This document shows, one piece after another, positions 48,453 through 56,057 of a stretch of DNA of 64,000 nt. Position numbers and translations under genes: made by a program. The notes below the pieces were generated by a model that saw nothing but the letters and a program-made list of their open reading frames with translations, had not been told where the DNA came from and searched no databases. Source of the stretch: Dietzia sp032248695 (GTDB lineage Bacteria > Actinomycetota > Actinomycetes > Mycobacteriales > Mycobacteriaceae); NCBI RefSeq assembly GCF_032248695.1, contig NZ_JAVHXC010000003.1, forward strand, positions 62,001-126,000, read 5' to 3'. How positions within the stretch are numbered: the stretch's first letter is position 1; each line of letters opens with the position of its first letter.

Positions 48453-49478
48453 TCAGTCACTCCAGGCTCGGCGCAACACCTCCAGCGTCCCGTGGACGCG
48501 CTCGACCGTCGACCCGATCGGGGCGATCATCAGCTCGTCGGCGCCCGCGCGCCGCGCGAAGTCGGTGAGGTAGTCGCGGACCGTGGGCCCGTCGCCGCAC
48601 GCGGTGTAGCTGATCATGTGGAGGATCTGCCGCCCGCCGGCGGACTCCATGATCATGTCGAGCTCCTCGTCGGAGAAGTCGCGCCCGCGGCCGGCCATGA
48701 GCTTGACGCGCTGACGGCGGTACCAGTGCATCTCCCGCTGGGCGCGCTCGGTGTCGTCGTCGGCCACCACGTTGACGGCGGCGATCATGAACGGCTCGGC
48801 CAGCTGCTCGCTCGGCTGGAACCGCTCGCGGTACACCGCGGAGGCCTGCTCCAGGGCGTCGGGCGCGAAGTGGGAGGCGAACGCGTACGGCAGCCCGTAG
48901 GCGGCGGCGAGCTGCGCGCCGAACAGGGAGGAGCCGAGGATGTACAGCGGGATCCTGGTCCCGCGCCCGGGGATGGCGGCGATCCCGCGGGTGCGGGCGA
49001 AGTCCGACGGCGAGTCGCCGAGGAAGGCCTGGAGCTCGCGGACGTCGTCGGGGAAGTTCTCGGCCGCCGACGGCTCGCGGCGCAGGGCGCGCAGCGTCTG
49101 CGGGTCGGTGCCGGGGGCGCGGCCGAGGCCCAGGTCGATGCGGCCGGGGTGGAGCTCGGCGAGGGTGCCGAACTGCTCGGCGATCACGAGGGGTGAGTGG
49201 TTGGGCAGCATGACGCCGCCGGAGCCGAGCCGGATCGACGAGGTGTGCGCGGCGATGTGCGCCATGAGCACCGCCGGCGCCGAGGACGCGATCGAGGGCA
49301 CGTTGTGGTGCTCGGAGTACCAGACCCGCTCGTACCCCAGCTCCTCCGCCTTGCGCGCCAGGGCAAGCGAGTCCTGCAGCGCCTCCCCCACCGACTGCCC
49401 GGGGCGGACGCTGGCGAAGTCGATCACGGACAGGGGCAGGGCGCGGGAGTCGGGGGAACCGGAGTCGGGGGACGTCAT
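48453..49478 (-). CDS. LLM-class (luciferase-like) flavin oxidoreductase
   Basis: The 341-residue TIM-barrel protein is of the luciferase-like group related to MsnO8/YhbW: LPLSVIDFASVRPGQSVGEAL at the start, YERVWYSEHHNVPSIASSAP, IRLGSGGVMLPNHSPLVIAEQFGTL and GRIDLGLGRAPGTDPQTL. It uses reduced FMN or possibly F420; the WYSEHH motif favours the FMN branch. Substrate unknown. ATG at 49478 is used; an upstream frame start has no better signal. Confidence 0.87.
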   Translation of the reverse strand: MTSPDSGSPDSRALPLSVIDFASVRPGQSVGEALQDSLALARKAEELGYERVWYSEHHNVPSIASSAPAVLMAHIAAHTSSIRLGSGGVMLPNHSPLVIAEQFGTLAELHPGRIDLGLGRAPGTDPQTLRALRREPSAAENFPDDVRELQAFLGDSPSDFARTRGIAAIPGRGTRIPLYILGSSLFGAQLAAAYGLPYAFASHFAPDALEQASAVYRERFQPSEQLAEPFMIAAVNVVADDDTERAQREMHWYRRQRVKLMAGRGRDFSDEELDMIMESAGGRQILHMISYTACGDGPTVRDYLTDFARRAGADELMIAPIGSTVERVHGTLEVLRRAWSD

Positions 49479-49533
49479 GCCGGGTGCAACCCGGGCCGCC
49501 GGCGCACTATTCCTGTCGAGGGGCGCCCGGGGG

Positions 49534-49539
49534 CACACT
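49534..49539 (+). promoter_or_regulatory. Candidate leaderless -10 (CACACT)
   Basis: CACACT ends 7 nt before the ATG at 49547. Only 68 nt separate this gene from its divergent neighbour, too little for a TPP riboswitch. Confidence 0.45.
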
Positions 49540-49546
49540 GGGGGAC

Positions 49547-50383
49547 ATGGCCACCACCGCTGACACCCCCGTAGACCTCGCCCGACTGGTGGACGCGATG
49601 CGCGCCGACGGCCCGCTCGTGCACTGCCTCACCAACTCCGTGGTCCGGCAGATCACGGCCGACGTGCTGCTCGCGGCAGGGGCGGCGCCGGCGATGGTGG
49701 ACCACCCGGACGAGGCGGGGGACTTCGCCGCGATCGCCTCCGGGGTGCTGATCAACGTGGGTAACCCGACCGCCGAACAGGTGGAGGGCATGCGCGCGGC
49801 GATCGCCTCGGCCCGGGAGCACGGCACGCCGTGGGTGCTCGATCCGGTGGCGGTGGGCGGGCTGGTGATGCGTACGGGCCTGGCGACCGACTGGCTGGAG
49901 TCCGGGCCGGCCGCCATCCGCGCCAACGCGTCGGAGACCACCGCGCTGGCCGGCTCGGGGGCGGGCGGCCGGGGCGTGGACTCGACCGAGGAGGTGGCCG
50001 CCGCGGAGCCCGCCGCCCGCGACCTGGCGGCGCGGTCCGGGGCGGTGGTGGCGGTGACGGGACCCCGGGACCTGGTTGTCACCCGTCGCGACGGCGGGTT
50101 CCGCACGACGTGGGTCGAGTCGGGTCACCCGTTGCTGCAGAAGGTCATCGGCACCGGGTGCGCACTGGGCGCGCTCACCGCGGCGTATCTGGGGGCGGCC
50201 CGGGCGGCGGGGCTCGACGATCATGACGCGGTGGTCGCCGCGCACGCCCACGCCGGCGCCGCGGGGACGGTCGCGGGGCGCACGTCGGCGGGGCCGGGGA
50301 GTTTCGCGGTGGCGTGGCTCGACGCCCTGTACACCCTGTCCGGGGAGGACATCGCGGGCCTGGTCACGGTGACCGGCGCGTGA
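49547..50383 (+). CDS. thiM: Hydroxyethylthiazole kinase
   Basis: The 278-residue ribokinase-fold enzyme phosphorylates 4-methyl-5-(2-hydroxyethyl)thiazole in thiamine salvage. Conserved motifs are PLVHCLTNSVVRQITADVLLAAGAAPAM, LINVGNP, WVLDPVAVGG, RANASETTAL and IGTGCALGALTAA with the catalytic Cys/Gly anion hole. It overlaps thiE by 4 nt (GTGA), so the two salvage steps are coupled. Confidence 0.94.
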   Translation: MATTADTPVDLARLVDAMRADGPLVHCLTNSVVRQITADVLLAAGAAPAMVDHPDEAGDFAAIASGVLINVGNPTAEQVEGMRAAIASAREHGTPWVLDPVAVGGLVMRTGLATDWLESGPAAIRANASETTALAGSGAGGRGVDSTEEVAAAEPAARDLAARSGAVVAVTGPRDLVVTRRDGGFRTTWVESGHPLLQKVIGTGCALGALTAAYLGAARAAGLDDHDAVVAAHAHAGAAGTVAGRTSAGPGSFAVAWLDALYTLSGEDIAGLVTVTGA

Positions 50384-51123
50384 GCGCCGCGCGGCCCGGC
50401 GGGGACGCCGCCCTCCCCGCGCGGGGCCCCGGGGTCGACTGGCGCCTGTACCTGGTCACCGATCCCCACCTCGGCGGCGGGCGCGGCGCCGTGCCGGACA
50501 TCGTGTACGAGGCCGTGCTCGGCGGGGTGGGGGTGGTCCAGGTCCGCGACAAGGAGTGCGACGACGACGAGTTCGCCACCCACGCCGCCGCCGTCGCCGG
50601 GGCGGTCGCGCGGGCGTGCACGGAGACGGGCCGCCGCGACGTGCCGGTGTTCGTCAACGACCGGCTCGACGTCGCGCGGGAGCTCGGGCTGCACCTGCAC
50701 GTCGGGCAGCGGGATGTGCCGCTGGCCCGGGCCCGCGCGGCGTTGCCGGTCGAGCTGATGCTGGGACTGTCGATCGAGTCGGACGGGCAGTTGGCGGCCG
50801 CGGTGGCGGGCCCGGGTCCCGCGCCGGATGTGATCGGGGTGAGCCCGGTGTGGGCCACGGCCACCAAGACCGACACGGCCGCGGCGCTGGGTCCGGCCGG
50901 TGCCGACCGGATCGCCCGCGCCGCCCACGCGCACGGGGTCCGGGCGGTGGGGATCGGCGGGGTCACGCCCGCGACCGTCGGGCAGCTGGCGGCGACCGAT
51001 CTGGACGGGGTCTGCGTGGTGTCGGCGATCATGGCCGCCGCGGACCCGCGCGCTGCCGCCGCCGATCTGCTCGCGCGGTGGGAGGACGGGAAATCGTCCT
51101 CGCCAGGGCGGCCGCGCGCGTAG
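50380..51123 (+). CDS. thiE: Thiamine phosphate synthase
   Basis: The 247-residue TIM barrel joins the thiazole and pyrimidine phosphates to thiamine phosphate. Motifs are RLYLVTDPHLGGG, GVGVVQVRDKE, VFVNDRLDVARELGLHLHVGQRD, DVIGVSPVWATATKTDT and AVGIGGVTPATV. The start is GTG overlapping the thiM stop. The first 20 residues (SAARPGGDAALPARG) are an unconserved extension. No thiC, thiD or thiG lies nearby, so this looks like a salvage pair. Confidence 0.94.
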   Translation: MSAARPGGDAALPARGPGVDWRLYLVTDPHLGGGRGAVPDIVYEAVLGGVGVVQVRDKECDDDEFATHAAAVAGAVARACTETGRRDVPVFVNDRLDVARELGLHLHVGQRDVPLARARAALPVELMLGLSIESDGQLAAAVAGPGPAPDVIGVSPVWATATKTDTAAALGPAGADRIARAAHAHGVRAVGIGGVTPATVGQLAATDLDGVCVVSAIMAAADPRAAAADLLARWEDGKSSSPGRPRA

Positions 51124-51126
51124 CGT
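51121..51126 (+). promoter_or_regulatory. Candidate leaderless -10 (TAGCGT)
   Basis: TAGCGT overlaps the thiE stop and ends 7 nt before the ATG at 51134. Confidence 0.5.
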
Positions 51127-51133
51127 CATACGA

Positions 51134-51484
51134 ATGGACGACAGGACGCCTCTCGAGATCACCCTCGTCGAGTTCCCCAGCACGTCGATGACCGCGACCG
51201 CCGAGTTCCTCGAGGCGGTCTGCGGCTGGACGCCCACGGTGTACGGGTCCTCGTACGCGTGCATGCTCGGCGGCGGCATCGACGTGGGCGTCCAGGGCGA
51301 CGCCGACGAGCAGTCCCCCACTCCGCTCATGGTGATCCGGGTGGGCGACCTCGAGGTCGCGCGTCGGCGCGTGGAGGAGGCCGGCGGCGAGGTGACGTTC
51401 GGGCCGTTCGACTTCCCCGGCGGCCGCCGCTTCCACTTCCGCGAGCCCGGCGGCAACGAGATGGCCATGTGGGTGCCGGCCTGA
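51134..51484 (+). CDS. VOC-family (glyoxalase-like) protein
   Basis: The 116-residue single VOC domain has the paired beta-alpha-beta-beta-beta modules: EITLVEFPSTSMTATAEFLEAVCGW, GIDVGVQGD, VIRVGDLEVARRRVEEAGGEVTFGP and FHFREPGGNEMAMWV. The closing REPGGNEM contains the usual terminal metal Glu. The function is unknown. It has a promoter independent of thiE. Confidence 0.82.
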   Translation: MDDRTPLEITLVEFPSTSMTATAEFLEAVCGWTPTVYGSSYACMLGGGIDVGVQGDADEQSPTPLMVIRVGDLEVARRRVEEAGGEVTFGPFDFPGGRRFHFREPGGNEMAMWVPA

Positions 51485-51493
51485 CCTCAGCGT

Positions 51494-52261
51494 TCACCGC
51501 CCGGGCGCGCCCTGGGGTTCGACGGGCAGCCACAGTTCGCAGGTCGCCCGGGTGAAGTCCGCGGAGTGGTCGAGGACGGCCAGGACCGAGGGGCCCGGCC
51601 GCAGTCGCCACGGGTTGGACGGGAACCACTCGGAGGCCGTGGCGGCCCACATCTGCTGCAGGGCGGACGGGTGGTCGCCGGAGGAGCGGAAGACGGCCCA
51701 GGCGCCGGCGGGGACGTCCATCACGTCGAGGTCGGCGGGGACCGGCGTGTCCGGGTCGGTGGCGACGCCGTGGAGATAGGTCAGGTCGGTGCCCTCGGGG
51801 TCGCCGGGGCCCGTCCCGTGGGTGATCTGCAGGAGCCCGGTGGGCTCTCCGCTGGACAGGGCCTTGAGCCGCGCGTTCTCGGCGGCCGGGATCGACTCGA
51901 CGTGGGCGCGGATGTGGTGGTTGACCCCCTCGAAGATCAGCGGTACGCGGGTGGCGTGGCCGACCAGGCGCAGGACGGGGCGGTCGATGATGCGGACATC
52001 CATGGGATGGCTCCCTTCAACGGTCAGGCGGAACCTGAGGACGGACTGGCTGCGGAGGGGGCCGCCGTCGCGACGGACGTCGCCGTGGCTCACGCCGTGC
52101 ACGGCGCGGAACGCCCGGCCGAACGCCTCGACGGATCCGTAGCCGTACCGCACGGCGATGGTGAGCAGGTCGTCCTCGCCGAGCAGGTCCCCGGCGGCGA
52201 CGGCCATCCGGCGCCTGCGGACGTACTCGGACACCGGCATCCCCGCCAGCGACGAGAACAT
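51494..52261 (-). pseudogene. AraC/GyrI-like regulator lacking its first HTH helices
   Basis: The 255-codon frame opens in the middle of an AraC helix-turn-helix: the codons read (TGYHLRR)MFSSLAGMPVSEYVRRRRM, and an in-frame TGA lies 10 codons upstream. The second HTH (DLLTIAVRYGYGSVEAFGRAFRAVHGVS) and a complete C-terminal GyrI-like effector domain (MDVRIIDRPVLRLVG onward) remain. The first 35-40 residues normally forming HTH1 are absent, and no other frame upstream supplies them. An internal ATG at 52003 with AAGGGAG upstream could still make the effector domain alone. It is either a decaying gene or a truncated form. Confidence 0.65.
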
Positions 52262-52409
52262 CCGCCGCAGGTGGTACCCGGTGGTCGATCACGGCACCTC
52301 CCCTTCCCCGACCACTGTCCTCCCGGTCACCGGGGCGCGCCCGACTTCCCGGGACGCGTGCGGTCGGGTGGCGTGGCGGTCACCCCGACGCCGGTGAGGC
52401 CGGCGCTCG

Positions 52410-53339
52410 TCATACCGGCCCCGTGAACCCCTCCGGGAGCGCCAATCGGGTGAGTTTGTCCGGGTTGCAGTGGAAGTACAGTCGGTCCACGCGGCCATCG
52501 ACCATTCCGACCTGCGCCACACGCAGCACCCCGCGGGTGACCATCGCCAATCCCAGTTCGCCGTTGACCTCCACGGGCGCGACCATCCCGTCGGCCAGCT
52601 CCATGCCCTTGACCAGGAAGTAGGCGCACTTGCGGGCGCCCACGATGTCGCGGCGGGCGGCGTTGACCTTCCCGTTGCCGTCCGACGTCACGCGGGCGTC
52701 CGCCGTGAGGGCGGCGACCGTCTGCTCCAGGTCTCCGGAGAGCACGGCCTCCACGAGCTGCGTGATGAGCGCGTCCGGGGCCGGCTCGGGCGGGCGCAGG
52801 TCGGTCGCGAGGCGGTGTCGGGCCCGGCTGACCCATTGCCGCACCGTGGCCACGGCCGCGCCGAGCGTGTCGGCGATCTCGGCGTAGGGCAGCTCGTACG
52901 CCTCGCGCAGGACGAAGGCCGCGCGCTCGTCCGGGCCGAGCTTCTCGTACGCGAGCAACACGGCGATGCGCAGGTCGTCGCGGCGTTCGGCGCGGTCCGC
53001 GGGCAGCAGCGCGGTGTCGACGGGCTCGGGCAGCCAGGCACCGATGTAGTCCTCGCGCTTGCGTCGCCGGAGGCGGTCCAGGCACAGCCGGGTGGTGACG
53101 GTGGTGAGCCACGCCTCGGCGTTGCGCGGCGCGTCCGCCGGGTCGAGGGCCACGAGGCGGGCCAGGGCCTCGTCGGCGGCGTCCTCGGCGTCGGCCCAGG
53201 TTCCGGTGATGCGGTAGCCGATCCCCAGCAGTCGACCGCGGACCCGCTCGAGCGCCGCCCGGTCGGGCAACACCTCGATCGTGGCGGGGGCGACTCCGCC
53301 GGCCGTCGGTTTCGAACCGGCGGGCGCGCCTGTCGTCAA
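52410..53339 (-). CDS. ECF41-type RNA polymerase sigma factor with SnoaL-like tail
   Basis: This is a 309-residue sigma factor. Sigma-2 is LGIGYRITGTWADAEDAADEAL, and sigma-4 is YELPYAEIADTLGAAVATVRQWVSRAR. A SnoaL-like C-terminal extension of about 120 residues has ECF41 marks: WLPEPV between the regions, DGNGKVNAA (family DGGGK) and NPDKL near the end. In ECF41 this tail controls activity in place of an anti-sigma factor. A TTG start overlaps the upstream gene stop (TTGA), giving coupling; GTG further in is an alternative. The partner is the adjacent carboxymuconolactone decarboxylase-like gene. Confidence 0.9.
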   Translation of the reverse strand: MTTGAPAGSKPTAGGVAPATIEVLPDRAALERVRGRLLGIGYRITGTWADAEDAADEALARLVALDPADAPRNAEAWLTTVTTRLCLDRLRRRKREDYIGAWLPEPVDTALLPADRAERRDDLRIAVLLAYEKLGPDERAAFVLREAYELPYAEIADTLGAAVATVRQWVSRARHRLATDLRPPEPAPDALITQLVEAVLSGDLEQTVAALTADARVTSDGNGKVNAARRDIVGARKCAYFLVKGMELADGMVAPVEVNGELGLAMVTRGVLRVAQVGMVDGRVDRLYFHCNPDKLTRLALPEGFTGPV

Positions 53340-53836
53340 CCCCGGCTCACCGGCTCCAGGTCGCCCGGGACGAGACCGCGCAGCGATCCCGGATCCTTGC
53401 GGGTGGCGATCGCGATCCGGTTCCATGCGTTGATGGTGACGACCTCCATGACCAGCTGTCCAGCACCTGTGTCACCCCGGTGGCGGACGACGTCGGCCCA
53501 GAGCTCGTCGGGGACCGAGTCCTCGCCGTCGACGTGGGTGAGCGCGTCCGCGAATCGCAGGACGGCCTGCTCCGCCGGGCTCATCTCGGCCACGTTCGCC
53601 GTCCAGTCCTCCACCGCCGCGATCCGGTCGGCGGACCATCCGTCCCTGCGGGCGTCGCGACGGTGCATCGCGGTGCAGTAGCGGCACCCGTTGACCGCCG
53701 AGACGCGGAGTCGGATGAGGTGGGAGTCGTCGCGGGAGACCCGGGCCCGGGAGTAGGCCTCGAGCGCCAGCATGGGGGCCATGGCCGCCGCGCTGACCTG
53801 TTTGCGCTGGTCGTGCGTGCTCTGTGATGTGCTCAT
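53336..53836 (-). CDS. Carboxymuconolactone decarboxylase/AhpD-like protein (ECF41 partner)
   Basis: The 166-residue protein is of the AhpD-like fold with the CxxC motif CRYCTAMH (Cys51, Cys54, His58) in the helix after VNG, as in peroxidase-active members. AVLRFADALTHVDGEDSVPDELW is typical of the group. It is first in an operon with the ECF41 sigma gene, the known arrangement for this sigma family, and it is likely its main target. The ATG at 53836 is set by the promoter 8 nt upstream. Confidence 0.9.
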   Translation of the reverse strand: MSTSQSTHDQRKQVSAAAMAPMLALEAYSRARVSRDDSHLIRLRVSAVNGCRYCTAMHRRDARRDGWSADRIAAVEDWTANVAEMSPAEQAVLRFADALTHVDGEDSVPDELWADVVRHRGDTGAGQLVMEVVTINAWNRIAIATRKDPGSLRGLVPGDLEPVSRG

Positions 53837-53844
53837 GTCTACTC

Positions 53845-53871
53845 GACGCACGAACCGCCCGGAATGTGACA
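53845..53871 (-). promoter_or_regulatory. ECF41 promoter: TGTCACA-N16-CGTC
   Basis: On the minus strand the -35 TGTCACA (53865-53871) and -10 CGTC (53845-53848) are separated by exactly 16 nt, matching the described ECF41 consensus. It implies autoregulation of the CMD-sigma operon, with a very short leader. Confidence 0.85.
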
Positions 53872-53921
53872 GCGCCAGCCGATCAGGGCGATTCCCTATG
53901 GCATCGCCCCGTCGCCGGTCA

Positions 53922-53927
53922 TAGCCT
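53922..53927 (+). promoter_or_regulatory. Candidate leaderless -10 (TAGCCT)
   Basis: TAGCCT ends 7 nt before the ATG at 53935. Confidence 0.5.
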
Positions 53928-53934
53928 TGGGGGC

Positions 53935-54570
53935 ATGGCCGAGCCCGACGATCTGCTGCTCTCCGACGCCGAGCGACTGCATGCCCTCACCGTCCTGGGT
54001 GATCACTACGCGGCGGGCCGGCTCGATGATCCGCAGTTCCATTCCCGTTCCGGCGACGTGGCCGCGGCCCGCACCCTCGGCCAGCTGCGCGACTCGTTCG
54101 CCGACCTGCCGGGCGGGATGCCGCTGACGACGGTGGACGGTCTGATCGTCCGGTCGGCCACTGCGGCCGGCGGTGAGGTCGCGCTCTCGTCGTCGTCGTC
54201 GCCGTCGTCGTCCCTCGCGACACCTGTCACCGGCGCGCGGACGCCGGCCACCCGCGACGCCGATGCCGACCTGGAGGACCTGCGCCGGCGCGGCAAGCTG
54301 GTCGAATCGCTGGACGGGGTGGTGATCGGGCTGACGCTCATCACCTTCCTCGTCCTGCAGATCGTGGTGGACTGGCAGTACGCGTGGATGGTGTGGCCGT
54401 CGCTGGTGCTGACGCTGGGGATCCCGCGGCTGGCGCTGCGGTTCACCGATTCCGACGAGAAGACGTACGAGAAGCTCAAGAAGGCCGACGAGAAGGCCCG
54501 CGAGGAACGCCTGCGCGCGGCGACCGAGCGGATCCGCGAGCTGGGCGACGGGCGCGAGAAGCGCGACTGA
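53935..54570 (+). CDS. DUF1707 protein with two membrane helices
   Basis: The 211-residue protein has an N-terminal DUF1707 (SHOCT-like) domain: LLSDAERLHALTVLGDHYAAGRLDDPQFHSR, then VAAARTLGQLRDSFADLP. A Ser-rich linker (SSSSSPSSS from a TCG run) follows. Two helices (VVIGLTLITFLVLQIVVDW and YAWMVWPSLVLTLGIP) come next, and then a charged coiled tail (KTYEKLKKADEKAREERLR). DUF1707 proteins are membrane-associated and functionally obscure in actinobacteria. Confidence 0.82.
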   Translation: MAEPDDLLLSDAERLHALTVLGDHYAAGRLDDPQFHSRSGDVAAARTLGQLRDSFADLPGGMPLTTVDGLIVRSATAAGGEVALSSSSSPSSSLATPVTGARTPATRDADADLEDLRRRGKLVESLDGVVIGLTLITFLVLQIVVDWQYAWMVWPSLVLTLGIPRLALRFTDSDEKTYEKLKKADEKAREERLRAATERIRELGDGREKRD

Positions 54571-54580
54571 GCGCCGCGGG

Positions 54581-55939
54581 TCAGGTGTTCTCGAGGGCGA
54601 CGCCCTTGCGCTCGGGGAGGGTGAAGGCGGCCAGGGCGGCGACGACGAAGGCCGCGGCGAAGACCCCGAACACCATCGCGGTGTCACCCAGATCGAGCAG
54701 GAACGGCACGAGCAGCGGCGCGATGATGGAGGCGATCCGCCCGAACGCCGCGGCGGCGCCGGTGCCGGACCCGCGGGTGGCGGTGGGGTAGAGCTCGGGG
54801 CCGATCGCGTACAGGGCGCCCCACGCGCCGAGGTTGAAGAAGGACAGGGCCATGCCGGCGGCGATGATCGTGGCCGGCGAATCGGCCAGTCCGAACAGTC
54901 CGGCCGACACGGCCGAGCCGATGAGGAACACGGCGAGGGTGACGCGGCGACCCCAGACCTCGATGAGCCAGGCCGCCACGGCGTACCCCGGCAGCTGGGC
55001 GAGCGTGATGATGAGCGTGTAGCCGAACGACTTCACCAGGTCGAAGCCCTGGGACACGAGCAGACTCGGCAGCCAGATGAAGGCGCCGTAGTAAGAGAAG
55101 TTGATCCCGAACCACACGATCCACAGCGCCCCGGTGCGCGCGCGCAGGCGAGGGGACCAGATGGATTCGGCGGGCTGCCCGGGCCCGGCCGGCTCACCGA
55201 CCGGCTCGCCGGGCGTCGCGGCGCCGGCCGTCGCGGTCGCGGTCGTCGCGGTCCCGGCCGGGGGCTCGACACCCGCCGAGGCCTCGTACTCGCGGACGAT
55301 CCGCTCGGCCTCCTCGACCCGGCCCCGGGACTCGAGGAAGCGCACCGACTCGGGCAGGCCGAAGCGCACGACGAGGGCGTAGGCGGCCGGGACCAGTCCC
55401 ACGGCCAGCGCCCAGCGCCAGCCGTCGTCACCGGTGGGCACCACGAAGTAGCCGATGAGGGCGGCCATGATCCAGCCCAGGGCCCAGAACGCCTCGAGCG
55501 CCACCACCACCCGGCCGCGGACCTTGCGGGGCGCGAACTCGCTGACCAGCGTCGACGCGACCGGCAGCTCGGCGCCCAGGCCGAGGCCCACGATGAAGCG
55601 CAGCACGATGAGCATCGCCACGCCCGTCGACAGCGCGGCCGCGCCGGTGGCCAGGCCGTAGACGAGCAGCGTCGCCGCGAAGACCTGCCGCCGCCCGATC
55701 CTGTCGGCGAGCAGACCGCCGAACGCGGCGCCGAGCGCCATGCCGACGAAGCCGATGGACCCGATCCACGACAGTTCGGTGGGGGTGAGCGACCAGTGCA
55801 CGGCCAGCGCGGCCATGACGAACGAGATCAGCCCGACGTCCATGGCGTCGAGCGCCCAGCCGATGCCCGAGCCGAACAGCAGCTTGCGGTGCTTGCGGGT
55901 GAACGGCAGGCCGTCCAGGCGCTCGGTACGGGTTGTCAT
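54581..55939 (-). CDS. MFS metabolite:H+ symporter (AAHS/sugar-porter-like)
   Basis: The 452-residue carrier has twelve predicted helices, with GLLADRIGRRQVF between helices two and three, PESVRFLESRGRVEEAERIVREYEAS leading into a central loop with Ala/Thr/Gly repeats, and ELYPTATRGSGTG between helices ten and eleven. This is the pattern of aromatic-acid/niacin-type symporters. The substrate is unknown; adjacency to a D-aminoacylase-like gene is divergent and may be incidental. The ATG is set by a TAGCGT box 7 nt upstream. Confidence 0.88.
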   Translation of the reverse strand: MTTRTERLDGLPFTRKHRKLLFGSGIGWALDAMDVGLISFVMAALAVHWSLTPTELSWIGSIGFVGMALGAAFGGLLADRIGRRQVFAATLLVYGLATGAAALSTGVAMLIVLRFIVGLGLGAELPVASTLVSEFAPRKVRGRVVVALEAFWALGWIMAALIGYFVVPTGDDGWRWALAVGLVPAAYALVVRFGLPESVRFLESRGRVEEAERIVREYEASAGVEPPAGTATTATATAGAATPGEPVGEPAGPGQPAESIWSPRLRARTGALWIVWFGINFSYYGAFIWLPSLLVSQGFDLVKSFGYTLIITLAQLPGYAVAAWLIEVWGRRVTLAVFLIGSAVSAGLFGLADSPATIIAAGMALSFFNLGAWGALYAIGPELYPTATRGSGTGAAAAFGRIASIIAPLLVPFLLDLGDTAMVFGVFAAAFVVAALAAFTLPERKGVALENT

Positions 55940-55946
55940 GTACGTC

Positions 55947-55952
55947 ACGCTA
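55947..55952 (-). promoter_or_regulatory. Candidate leaderless -10 (TAGCGT)
   Basis: On the minus strand TAGCGT ends 7 nt before the ATG at 55939. Confidence 0.5.
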
Positions 55953-56057
55953 CTCGGCCGCTCCGACACCTCGGGCGGCCTCCCGAGGTAGACATGGACG
56001 GTTGTCCGAGTAGACTGATGGATACTGTGTTGCACGTCACAAACGAAGGAGCTCCCC

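Noticed and set aside
49479..49546. A TPP riboswitch upstream of thiM
   Set aside because: The gap is only 68 nt, has no CTGAGA-like core and carries a leaderless promoter.
54181..54216. A TCG trinucleotide run as a phase-variable tract
   Set aside because: It encodes an in-frame Ser linker in the DUF1707 protein and is interrupted, so slippage would only change linker length by whole codons.
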